Source of the DNA: Thiotrichaceae bacterium
Lineage (GTDB): Bacteria; Pseudomonadota; Gammaproteobacteria; SZUA-229
DNA: 7,728 nt
Assembly (NCBI GenBank): GCA_002746365.1
Contig: NVWZ01000044.1
Location: forward strand, 1-7,728
Reading direction: 5' to 3'
In this document: positions 1-5,069 of the stretch, piece by piece
Numbering within the stretch: position 1 is the first letter of the stretch
Layout of the letters: every line of letters begins with the position of its first letter
The notes under the pieces: model-generated
The model's input: only the letters and a program-made list of their open reading frames with translations
Told to the model about the DNA's origin: nothing
Databases searched by the model: none
Program-made: the position numbers and the translations under genes

Positions 1-33
1 TTCCGGATAAGCTTTTGTTTTCTTTCTTGCCAT
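1..33 (-). CDS. Start of an IS3-type transposase OrfA (partial, runs off the left edge)
   Basis: Read on the minus strand, an ATG at 33 opens the frame MARKKTKAYPE, which continues past the window edge. An AGAGG ribosome binding site sits about 8 bases upstream. The short, very basic start followed by a YPE-type motif resembles the N-terminus of small helix-turn-helix OrfA proteins of IS3-like elements, which bind the element ends and are usually followed by a frameshifted OrfB integrase. Only 11 residues are visible, so the family call is recollection of similar starts, not a domain match. The adjacent sequence (about 65-98) looks like an insertion sequence end, which supports the call. Another basic DNA-binding protein cannot be excluded. 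Confidence 0.45.
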   Translation of the reverse strand, partial: MARKKTKAYPE

Positions 34-98
34 AATGACACCTCTTGTTAGATATTAATCTAATGAATGAGTGTGTCTACTTTTCGTGGGTAGCTTGG
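34..98 (-). mobile_element. Putative end of the IS3-like element and OrfA leader
   Basis: Between the partial OrfA start and about position 98 the minus strand reads GCTACCCACGAAAAGTAGAC followed by ACACTC. This resembles the terminal inverted repeats of several IS3-family elements, which often contain a run like AAAAGTGGACAC. The outer boundary probably lies near 90-98. The opposite end is outside the window, so neither the inverted repeat pairing nor the target-site duplication can be verified. Confidence 0.35.
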
Positions 99-106
99 AT
101 TTCTAA

Positions 107-170
107 CGCTTGAACTCAGTTGACCATAATACAGAGTAAAGTGGCGTATTATTGGTCAATTTGTATGCAG
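107..170. repeat. Palindromic intergenic repeat, copy 1
   Basis: A 64-base segment starts CGCTTGAACTCAG and ends TGCAG. Its core is an imperfect inverted repeat: TTGACCATAATAC (120-132) pairs with GTATTATTGGTCAA (146-159) around the spacer AGAGTAAAGTGGC. A second copy with the same orientation, ends and ACAGAGT...GCGTATT core lies at 2291-2356. Together they bracket the regulator/SDR/VTT block. The copy lies downstream of the leftward regulator gene. It has no T-run, so it is not a standard intrinsic terminator, although the hairpin might protect a 3' end. Confidence 0.7.
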
Positions 171-213
171 AAACCCCTCCCCGTTGAACACCAAACATAC
201 GACAACACTTTTG

Positions 214-753
214 TTAACCGGTCATGTCGCTATTAACTCTTTTTTTAATCCGGCTCAACCCAACGGGAGTTACACCCAGATATCGCGAAAGATCATTCTG
301 AGTCACTCTTTCAATTATGATTGATGATTCTTTTTTTAGCTGACGATATCGTTTCTCCGCTGACAAACACAAAAACTCAAACTCCCTTTTTTCCTTCTTC
401 ATTGAAAATTTAAGTAGTAATTCAACCATGCTATTCGCAACATGCTGATCCGTCTTGCTGTGTTCATAGATCACTGAAAATGAGATTTTAATTAGATTAG
501 AATTCTCTAGACATACCAAACTAAAAGAGCAAAGACCACCTTTATAGGCAGAAGATAAACTTCCAATTACATCATTAGCCATAATGAATAACTTGACATA
601 CTCTTTGCCTTCTTCAGTTGTATAGTACGCTTTCAGCAATCCAGACTTAATAAAGTATATTGACGTATCCGGAAAACCCTGAACAAAAATATGCTCCCCC
701 TTCTTTTTATCAATTATTTTCCCTTTATCTTCTACAAGCTCTAGAAAATTCAT
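214..753 (-). CDS. Crp/Fnr-family transcriptional regulator
   Basis: This 179-residue protein has the two-part layout of Crp/Fnr regulators. An N-terminal cyclic-nucleotide-binding-type beta barrel covers about residues 15-95 (the GEHIFVQGFPDTSIYFIKSG stretch is typical). A dimer helix follows, then a C-terminal winged helix around 149-173 with QNDLSRYLGVTPVGLSRI as the helix-turn-helix. The SAEKRY motif (131-136) before it is usual in the short Bacteroidetes-like subfamily. The Arg-Ser pair of the cAMP phosphate-binding cassette is not evident, so cAMP binding is doubtful, and no Fnr-like cysteine cluster is present; the ligand is unknown. At 179 residues it is slightly shorter than usual (~190-230). 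A GAGG site lies 9 bases before the ATG. It is divergent from the SDR-VTT pair and probably controls it and itself through the inverted repeat at 759-772; that role is inferred. Confidence 0.85.
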   Translation of the reverse strand: MNFLELVEDKGKIIDKKKGEHIFVQGFPDTSIYFIKSGLLKAYYTTEEGKEYVKLFIMANDVIGSLSSAYKGGLCSFSLVCLENSNLIKISFSVIYEHSKTDQHVANSMVELLLKFSMKKEKREFEFLCLSAEKRYRQLKKESSIIIERVTQNDLSRYLGVTPVGLSRIKKRVNSDMTG

Positions 754-758
754 AGGTT

Positions 759-772
759 TTAACCTCGGTTAA
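759..772. promoter_or_regulatory. Inverted repeat, candidate regulator operator
   Basis: TTAACC-TC-GGTTAA is a perfect 6-bp inverted repeat with a 2-base spacer, 5 bases upstream of the regulator start codon in the divergent gap. It overlaps a second small inverted repeat, AGGTTTTAACCT at 754-765. It could be the binding site of the adjacent Crp-type dimer for autoregulation, but it is shorter than a classical Crp box and no binding evidence exists. Confidence 0.4.
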
Positions 773-795
773 TGATCGAATTTCTTTACTTCCCT

Positions 796-801
796 AGTAT
801 A
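796..801 (-). promoter_or_regulatory. Candidate -10 box for the Crp-type regulator
   Basis: The minus strand reads TATACT, a good sigma-70 -10 match, about 43 bases before the regulator ATG. The best -35 candidate is only weak (TTAGAT, 16-base spacing). The plus strand at 795-800 reads TAGTAT, a poorer -10 match that might serve the SDR gene, so the two promoters would overlap and could be controlled together. Confidence 0.3.
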
Positions 802-849
802 GCGAAGAAGAAACCAAATCTAACGCTAAACCAGATTTAAGGATAGCCC

Positions 850-1581
850 ATGAATATCAAAGAAAAGCGTATCGTAATTACCGGTGGGACATCGGGTATA
901 GGCTATGAAATTGTAAAACAGCTTCATCCTCATAATGAGCTTATTGTTATATCCAGAGACTCGACGAAAATCAATGCGCTGGCAAAAAAGTTTAACGGTG
1001 TAGTTACAATCCAAGCTGATTTAAGCAACCTAAAAGAAGTAGAAACTATTGCTGATTCTATTGTTAAGAGATTTGAGTCTATTGATGTACTCATAAATAA
1101 TGCCGCATCTCAACACACTCCAACATTTCTAGATAATGAGTTTGATTATGAAAGCATATCAAAAGAAATTACTCTGAATTTTACCAGCGTATGCTGTCTC
1201 TCTTATCTATTGCTCCCTGCATTACTTCACGAAAAAAAATCCGTAATTCTGAATATGAACTCCGGGTTAGGTCTTGCACCCAAAACATCATCCGCCATCT
1301 ATTGTGGCACAAAGGGTGCAATCAACATATTTTCTCAATCACTACGTTATCAGCTAGAAGATAGCAATATCAGTGTTCAGCAGGCATTTCTCGCACTAGT
1401 TGATACAGCTATGACTAAAGGTAGAGGAAAAAACAAACTAACCGCAACAGAAGCTGCCAGCATGATTATTCGCGGCATAGAACAGGATGTAGCTGAAAAT
1501 TATATTGGAAAAGTTAAGCTATTGAGAGCCTTGCTTCGTATATCTCCTTCATTGGCAAAACGAATTTTGAAAAATAATTAA
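850..1581 (+). CDS. Short-chain dehydrogenase/reductase (SDR, DltE-like)
   Basis: This 243-residue classical SDR is a cytoplasmic Rossmann-fold oxidoreductase expected to use NAD(P)(H). The cofactor glycine motif TGGTSGIG is at residues 11-18. The Arg at 36 after the second strand favours NADP(H). The adenine-ring site DLS is at 57-59, and the NNA motif at 83-85. The catalytic tetrad is N110, S138, Y151 and K155 (YCGTK), so the active site looks intact. The C-terminus (about 200-243) carries the basic helix common in DltE-like members. The substrate is not predictable. AAGGA lies 6 bases before the ATG, which fixes the start. The VTT gene follows after 28 bases, so the two are probably co-transcribed, divergently from the Crp-type regulator. 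Confidence 0.9.
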   Translation: MNIKEKRIVITGGTSGIGYEIVKQLHPHNELIVISRDSTKINALAKKFNGVVTIQADLSNLKEVETIADSIVKRFESIDVLINNAASQHTPTFLDNEFDYESISKEITLNFTSVCCLSYLLLPALLHEKKSVILNMNSGLGLAPKTSSAIYCGTKGAINIFSQSLRYQLEDSNISVQQAFLALVDTAMTKGRGKNKLTATEAASMIIRGIEQDVAENYIGKVKLLRALLRISPSLAKRILKNN

Positions 1582-1609
1582 AAATTACTGTAATAGGACG
1601 TATATAACC

Positions 1610-2266
1610 ATGAAATCACTTATTAAATTGTTTCTAATCATCGCTACTGTATTTGCTTCTACTTTTTTAATCATTAAATTAACGGGAGTATTGACTGTAG
1701 ATCAGATAGAAGGGTGGCTTATACAGGCAAAAGAACTTTCACCGATTTACGTAGGATCTATAGTTGCATTGCTTTTATTTGCAGATCTGTTCATTGCAGT
1801 CCCTACAATGACCATAATCATCCTTTCAGGCTACTTTCTAGGACATAGTTACGGCACAATAGCAGCATTAAGCGGGACCATGTTAGCAGGCGTTGCAGGC
1901 TATGCTATCAACCGTTATTATGGTAATGGGATTATGGCTTTCTTAATAAAGGACGAAAAAAAACGTAGAGAAGCCACTTCTGCTTTTGATAAAAGCGGCT
2001 TTGCAATGATTCTCCTCTCAAGGGCTATCCCGATTCTACCTGAGGCAACGGCCTGCCTTGCTGGAATGACAAATATGAAATTTTGGAAATTTCTTCTTGC
2101 GTGGAGCATCAGTACAATACCTTATGTACTTATAGCTACATACGCTGGCTCAATAAGCTCCGTTAGTGATCCTATGCCAGCAATATTTGCAGCGATATTG
2201 ATTTCATCAGTCCTATGGATATCCTGGTTTTTGTACCACCGTTTCAACAATAGAAACGTCTTGTAA
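1610..2266 (+). CDS. VTT-domain (TVP38/TMEM64, DedA-like) membrane protein
   Basis: This 218-residue inner-membrane protein belongs to the VTT/DedA superfamily, whose characterised relatives act in lipid scrambling or undecaprenyl-phosphate recycling. Hydrophobic segments lie at about 3-24, 46-75, 83-105, 158-182 and 188-209. The half-polar stretch 131-152 would be the second re-entrant loop. Family marks are FIAVPTMTIIILSGYFLG (61-78), the small-residue helix SGTMLAGVAG (88-97) and the SRAIPILPEATACLAGM block (137-153). No signal peptide is expected beyond the first helix. AGGAC lies about 10 bases before the ATG. It follows the SDR gene after 28 bases, suggesting a joint membrane- or lipid-related task, though this is inferred only from position. 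The substrate is unknown. Confidence 0.85.
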   Translation: MKSLIKLFLIIATVFASTFLIIKLTGVLTVDQIEGWLIQAKELSPIYVGSIVALLLFADLFIAVPTMTIIILSGYFLGHSYGTIAALSGTMLAGVAGYAINRYYGNGIMAFLIKDEKKRREATSAFDKSGFAMILLSRAIPILPEATACLAGMTNMKFWKFLLAWSISTIPYVLIATYAGSISSVSDPMPAIFAAILISSVLWISWFLYHRFNNRNVL

Positions 2267-2290
2267 TTTAACACCAAACTACAGGATATA

Positions 2291-2356
2291 CGCCTGAACT
2301 CAGCTGGCCGACGATACAGAGTGCAGCGAAGCGGCGTATTGACAGGTCAGCTGCAG
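2291..2356. repeat. Palindromic intergenic repeat, copy 2
   Basis: A 66-base segment runs from CGCCTGAACTCAG to CTGCAG, in the same orientation as the copy at 107-170. The outer stem pairs CAGCTGGCC (2301-2309) with GGTCAGCTG (2345-2353), with an ATAC/GTAT inner stem. The spacer AGAGTGCAGCGAAGCGGC corresponds to AGAGTAAAGTGGC in copy 1 but is longer. It lies 24 bases after the VTT stop and before the convergent lipoprotein gene. It may act as a 3'-end hairpin for both transcripts, although there is no T-run. Confidence 0.7.
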
Positions 2357-2387
2357 TGATTTATTAACTGAGATAGTAACAAGAATT

Positions 2388-2939
2388 TTAAGATTCCCCA
2401 GAACTTTTTGTTTGATTTTTATCATTTATAGCTGGTGTAAACCTATAATGCTGTAGTCTGAATACTGCATCATTTTTATCGAGAAGACTCCATTTTCTAG
2501 ACGCTCTAGCTGCACCACCAGGTGCGCCTAATGTTACAAATTGAAGCATGGACTCCGCATGCCCGACTGTAATGTTTGTTTCTACGCCCAATGCAAGGAA
2601 GTACGTATCATTTGCTTTAAGTGTTATTGTGGTTTCGGTCGCCCAGTCACTATCATTGGTAGTGACTGTATATGTTCCGGGCTGTACTTGAATGAAAGAA
2701 TAGCCTGCATTTTTTAAATTTATAATAGGTTTGTTGTTTAACATGACAACTGGCCACTCATGCTCACGATGAAAATGCTTTTCTCTCATTACATATAAAA
2801 GTGCCTTGCTCTTTTCTGGGTTTTTTAAACCATCAAATTTATGGCCTGTGGCCCACCCGCTTTCTTTCGTTTGATTGCATCCTGTAATACTTAGTGTTGT
2901 AAAGAGCAACGTTGCTATGATTGGAAATATTTTGTTCAT
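2388..2939 (-). CDS. DUF2846-like lipoprotein
   Basis: This 183-residue protein has a lipoprotein signal peptide: a short basic start, a hydrophobic core and the lipobox SITGC with Cys at 21. It should be lipidated and membrane-anchored. After a short linker, about residues 44-130 resemble DUF2846-type domains: a KALLYVMRE strand, a VVMLNNKPI hairpin, then AGYSFIQVQPGTYTV and a TYFLALGVE strand. This beta-rich fold is of unknown function in envelope lipoproteins. The C-terminal third (about 135-183) is not recognised and ends in a polar tail. AAGGG lies 7-8 bases before the ATG. It seems monocistronic with its own promoter at 2979-3007 and faces the end of the SDR-VTT unit. Confidence 0.75.
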   Translation of the reverse strand: MNKIFPIIATLLFTTLSITGCNQTKESGWATGHKFDGLKNPEKSKALLYVMREKHFHREHEWPVVMLNNKPIINLKNAGYSFIQVQPGTYTVTTNDSDWATETTITLKANDTYFLALGVETNITVGHAESMLQFVTLGAPGGAARASRKWSLLDKNDAVFRLQHYRFTPAINDKNQTKSSGES

Positions 2940-2970
2940 ATCAGCCCTTGTTTTTTATTGACCTAACTAC

Positions 2971-2987
2971 AAATAGGCATCCTATTT
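2971..2987. promoter_or_regulatory. Inverted repeat over the lipoprotein promoter
   Basis: AAATAGG-CAT-CCTATTT is a perfect 7-bp inverted repeat with a 3-base centre. It covers the predicted -10 box of the lipoprotein gene and lies 32 bases before its start codon. The placement suits a repressor operator; which protein would bind it is unknown. Confidence 0.4.
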
Positions 2988-3007
2988 GACATAATTATTT
3001 ACATCAA
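2979..3007 (-). promoter_or_regulatory. Sigma-70-type promoter for the lipoprotein gene
   Basis: On the minus strand TTGATG (-35) and TAGGAT (-10) are separated by exactly 17 bases, about 40 bases upstream of the lipoprotein ATG. The -10 box is imperfect. The rest of 2940-3132 is AT-rich and shows no other feature I can support. Confidence 0.4.
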
Positions 3008-3132
3008 CATCTATACACCTGTTATTAACTTTACCAACAAAAACAATACCATAAAATAGATTTGATATAAGTATCAGAAATACTAACGCATCAACAGTTA
3101 AAAGGTACGAAGCACTTTCCAAAACCCCATAA

Positions 3133-3363
3133 CTAAGACTTAATCCACTCTTTCCATACTGGCATTAGTAGCTCATCTGGCTCAACACCAAATGCTTCAG
3201 CGAGTTTAAATACGGTGGCTAATGAAGGTATTCTATCTCCTGCTTCAATTTTCTGTAAGAACCGAATATTGATACCTGCCTTTGATGACAGCTTTTCCTG
3301 TGTCCATTTCTTAGCTATGCGTTTTCGAAGTACTATTGCACCAATTGATAACTTAATTTCCAT
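3133..3363 (-). CDS. Xre-family helix-turn-helix regulator (paralogue A)
   Basis: This 76-residue protein consists almost entirely of a Cro/C1-type (HTH_3) domain. The five-helix core spans about residues 7-62, with KKWTQEKLSSKAGI as helices 2-3 and FLQKIEAGDRIPSLATVFKL as the rest of the motif. A short MPVWKEWI tail follows. It has no sensor or protease domain, so it probably works as a small dimeric repressor. A hand alignment with the gene at 3476-3709 gives 45 identical positions of 76, so the two are paralogues from a tandem duplication. AAGAGG lies 4 bases before the ATG, a spacing shared with the paralogue. The upstream region also shares a GCTCTRTAG block with the paralogue. Target genes are unknown; itself, its sister or the divergent pair are likely. 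Confidence 0.85.
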   Translation of the reverse strand: MEIKLSIGAIVLRKRIAKKWTQEKLSSKAGINIRFLQKIEAGDRIPSLATVFKLAEAFGVEPDELLMPVWKEWIKS

Positions 3364-3475
3364 ATAGCCTCTTAATCCTTACGCTTTAAAACTTATAAAG
3401 CTCTGTAGTGGTATATCCTCATAGGGTCTGCCAAAAACACACCTTGAGCTGAGCTTAAGTCTGTATTTTTACCAT

Positions 3476-3709
3476 CTATTGTTTTTGAATCCATTCTTTC
3501 CATAACGGCATAATTATCTTATCGGGTGTTGTTCCCAATGCTTTCGAAAGTTTAAATAACGTGCTTAGTGATGTCATTTTCTCACCCGCTTCTATATCCT
3601 GTAAAAAACGGTTGCTAATTCCGGCTTCCGAAGACAACTTTTCTTGAGTCCATTTTTTACTATTACGATTTTTGCGTATTGCCTGCCCGATGTATAACTT
3701 GATATCCAT
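3476..3709 (-). CDS. Xre-family helix-turn-helix regulator (paralogue B)
   Basis: This 77-residue single-domain Cro/C1-type regulator has helices 2-3 in KKWTQEKLSSEAGI and the remaining motif in FLQDIEAGEKMTSLSTLFKL. It ends in MPLWKEWIQKQ, like paralogue A. The frame stays open to an ATG at 3739. I choose the ATG at 3709 because it gives MDIKLYIG, which lines up with MEIKLSIG of paralogue A, and because GAGAGG lies 4 bases before it exactly as in A. The 109-base gap to A (3364-3475, counting the stop) carries a relic of the same upstream block. Two adjacent inverted repeats (3757-3790) lie just upstream and are likely operators. Whether A and B bind the same site or antagonise each other cannot be told. 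Confidence 0.85.
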   Translation of the reverse strand: MDIKLYIGQAIRKNRNSKKWTQEKLSSEAGISNRFLQDIEAGEKMTSLSTLFKLSKALGTTPDKIIMPLWKEWIQKQ

Positions 3710-3756
3710 GCTACCTCTCATATTAATGGATACTTGCAATACATCTTTATACGCTC

Positions 3757-3772
3757 TATAGTACGTGCTATA
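3757..3772. promoter_or_regulatory. Inverted repeat 1 upstream of Xre B
   Basis: TATAGTACGTGCTATA is a near-perfect 16-base palindrome (one mismatched pair). It sits 47 bases before the Xre B start, next to a TATAAA -10-like box on the minus strand (3746-3751). A degenerate counterpart, GCTCTGTAGTGGTATA, lies at 3400-3415 before Xre A. The size and place fit a Cro/C1-type operator. Confidence 0.45.
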
Positions 3773-3774
3773 AC

Positions 3775-3790
3775 ACGATCTTTTGATCGT
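3775..3790. promoter_or_regulatory. Inverted repeat 2 upstream of Xre B
   Basis: ACGATC-TTTT-GATCGT is a perfect 6-bp inverted repeat with a 4-base loop, 2 bases after the first palindrome. Its half-sites differ from those of the first, so it may bind a different protein or form a hairpin in the divergent transcript. It is placed to control both the Xre pair and the rightward genes. Confidence 0.35.
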
Positions 3791-3792
3791 AA

Positions 3793-3924
3793 CATGGATT
3801 ATACACTGACATTTTTTATTTATTCAGGAAGAAAATTGAATCAACCATTGTGCAGCGTTATAAAAAAACAGATGGATCTGGTGATGAGATTTGCGCCTTT
3901 ATTGAATATGTGACCTGGCTTTAG
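3793..3924 (+). pseudogene. Short coding-like open stretch, possible gene remnant
   Basis: After a TAA ending at 3792, this frame stays open for 43 codons to a TAG at 3922. The last 32 codons look protein-like, with KKIESTIVQRYKKTD followed by GSGDEICAFIEYVTWL. It has no ATG start in frame. The best ribosome binding site (AGGAAG, 3826-3831) is followed by ATT in this frame and by TTG in the next one. It may be the 3' remnant of a broken gene, or a small gene with a rare start. It has no recognised family. The rest of the 230-base gap 3740-3968 holds only the inverted repeats. Confidence 0.25.
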
Positions 3925-3968
3925 CCGATACACAAGCTACTGATGGTAAGCACAAAAGGAAGGGAATT

Positions 3969-4289
3969 ATGGATAAAGGTAAAACTATTTTATTGAATGG
4001 CATGGGTGACCGTACTTATGTTTTTACGGTTTACCCATGGCAGACGAAACTGATTTGTTCGAGCCTGGTTTATGTTGTGTTACGTCGAGATTGGCCTGGC
4101 TATTCGGTTCTTTACATTGGCAATACGGGGATGTTGTCGGGGCATATATCAGATCACCCTTTGTTGCAAAAATTTAATGCAGCGGGCAAGACACATATTG
4201 GTATTCATATTGAACCATCAAGTTTTATGCGTGAGGTAAAGCAGAAAGATTTAATCATTAATTTTATGCCCACTTTAAACAGGGATTGA
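3969..4289 (+). CDS. GIY-YIG-like small protein, catalytic residues apparently replaced
   Basis: This 106-residue protein fits the single-domain GIY-YIG nuclease family (about 105 residues). Visible are the TVYPWQT entry, the VYV strand (34-36) in place of GIY, YIGNTG (49-54) as the YIG motif, LSGHISDH (56-63), GKTHIGIHI (73-81) and the end motif QKDLIINFMPTLN (92-104). In active relatives the catalytic Arg of L..R(L)..DH sits where this protein has His59. The metal-binding Glu of E-K-D-L-I sits where it has Gln92. It is therefore probably not a normal nuclease and may bind DNA or protein without cutting. GGAAGGG lies 5 bases before the ATG. The next gene starts 19 bases after its stop, so the two form an operon divergent from the Xre pair. 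The fold assignment is from recalled motifs only. Confidence 0.65.
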   Translation: MDKGKTILLNGMGDRTYVFTVYPWQTKLICSSLVYVVLRRDWPGYSVLYIGNTGMLSGHISDHPLLQKFNAAGKTHIGIHIEPSSFMREVKQKDLIINFMPTLNRD

Positions 4290-4308
4290 GACAGAGGGAT
4301 GAAAACAA

Positions 4309-4590
4309 ATGGAAAAAAAGCTAAAACATAGGTTTTTAGATGCGGTGATTATAGGTGAAATAGGCACACATACTGACAATGGTATTATTGTAACGACAAA
4401 GGAATTTGCGCAATGTTTTGGTAAAACAGGTAAAAAAGACTATTTACGCAGCTACTTGCCTTCGGTAACCATTGAAGCGGGTCGGCATTTGATGCAGCAT
4501 AATAAGTATTTATTCAAAGTGGCACACGGCACTTTTAAAATACATCCGGATGCCATTAAACACCATCGGCTTAACCATAAAATGAAATAA
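4309..4590 (+). CDS. Hypothetical protein, possible small winged-helix partner
   Basis: I do not recognise this 93-residue basic protein. It has no signal peptide or membrane segment, so it should be cytoplasmic. The middle (TTKEFAQCFGKTGKKDYLRS, about 29-48) looks helical and the end (KYLFKVAHGTFKIHPDAI, about 66-83) looks like a beta hairpin. That order could be a small winged helix, but the idea rests on pattern only. It has many His and Lys residues, including HH near the C-terminus, and Cys36 is its only cysteine. It starts 19 bases after the GIY-YIG-like gene, with AGAGGG about 10 bases before the ATG, so they are probably co-expressed. An earlier ATG at 4299 in another frame ends after 10 codons. 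Function unknown. Confidence 0.6.
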   Translation: MEKKLKHRFLDAVIIGEIGTHTDNGIIVTTKEFAQCFGKTGKKDYLRSYLPSVTIEAGRHLMQHNKYLFKVAHGTFKIHPDAIKHHRLNHKMK

Positions 4591-4678
4591 ACCTTCCTCC
4601 ATAATAAGTGCCTAATATTAGAACATTCATAAAATACATTAACTTAGGGTAAACCTTAGTATACAGAACCCCCGTTTA

Positions 4679-4696
4679 GGCGTATAAATAAACGCC
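4679..4696 (+). promoter_or_regulatory. Hairpin in the leader of the lipoprotein gene
   Basis: GGCGT-ATAAATAA-ACGCC is a perfect 5-bp stem with an 8-base loop, about 29 bases before the lipoprotein ATG and upstream of its GAGGAG ribosome binding site. It could be a 5' leader hairpin or a binding site. A TATACA box (4660-4665) upstream, with TTAACT 15 bases before it, is a weak promoter candidate. The palindrome CTAATATTAG at 4612-4621 lies further up. Confidence 0.3.
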
Positions 4697-4725
4697 CCGT
4701 ATAAACAGAATTTTGAGGAGCTTTC

Positions 4726-5034
4726 ATGAAAATATTAAAACTCAGCGCGCTGGTCATATTATTAGCAACGACGAGCGCATGCGCCAGTAGTTCGACAAAA
4801 TCTTATAGCAGCTATGATGAAGCCGCTAAAGACGCCATTGCCTCTATCGATAAAGCCAAATCAGCCAACTATGAATGGCGCGACAGCCGAAAAATACTAA
4901 AAAAAGCGGCCGCACTTGCTAAAGAAGGAAAAACTGACGAAGCCATTAAAATGGCAATGAAAGCTAAAAAACAGGGTGATTTAGCTATCGTTCAGGCAAA
5001 ACTGCAGTCTAGTGTAACCGGTCCTCTAAAATAG
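4726..5034 (+). CDS. SoxXA-binding-type lipoprotein
   Basis: This 102-residue protein has a lipoprotein signal: a basic start, the core LSALVILLAT, and the lipobox TSAC with Cys19. The mature part has a Ser-rich linker, then two alpha helices. The first is DEAAKDAIASIDKAKSANYE with the WRDS motif (52-55) after it. The second runs from KILKKAAALAKEGKTDEAIK to KAKKQGDLAI. NYEWRD and the KAA...GK.DEAIK pattern match proteins annotated as SoxXA-binding (SoxK-type), which are thought to assist the SoxXA cytochrome in periplasmic thiosulfate oxidation. No sox genes are in this window, so this copy may serve another role. GAGGAG lies 5 bases before the ATG. It is a single gene ending in a strong terminator. 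Confidence 0.75.
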   Translation: MKILKLSALVILLATTSACASSSTKSYSSYDEAAKDAIASIDKAKSANYEWRDSRKILKKAAALAKEGKTDEAIKMAMKAKKQGDLAIVQAKLQSSVTGPLK

Positions 5035-5069
5035 TTATTACATTGACCGTTCATTAGAACGTAAAAATT

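Noticed and set aside
107..170. The palindromic repeats as integron attC sites
   Set aside because: The stems fit loosely, and a GTTGAAC at 183-189 matches the GTTRRRY box, but no matching RYYYAAC box pairs with it and the second copy lacks both boxes.
826..1014. Antisense open frame over the SDR start
   Set aside because: It lies opposite the conserved glycine motif of the SDR and shows no domain or ribosome binding site.
1918..2109. Antisense open frame inside the VTT gene
   Set aside because: It is a shadow of the conserved membrane protein, without a protein-like pattern.
3133..3709. The Xre pair as antitoxins of a toxin-antitoxin system
   Set aside because: No toxin-like gene lies beside them in the same orientation; the divergent genes do not resemble known toxins.
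3710..3739. Longer start for Xre B at 3739
   Set aside because: The extra 10 residues have no counterpart in paralogue A, whose start and ribosome binding site align with the ATG at 3709.
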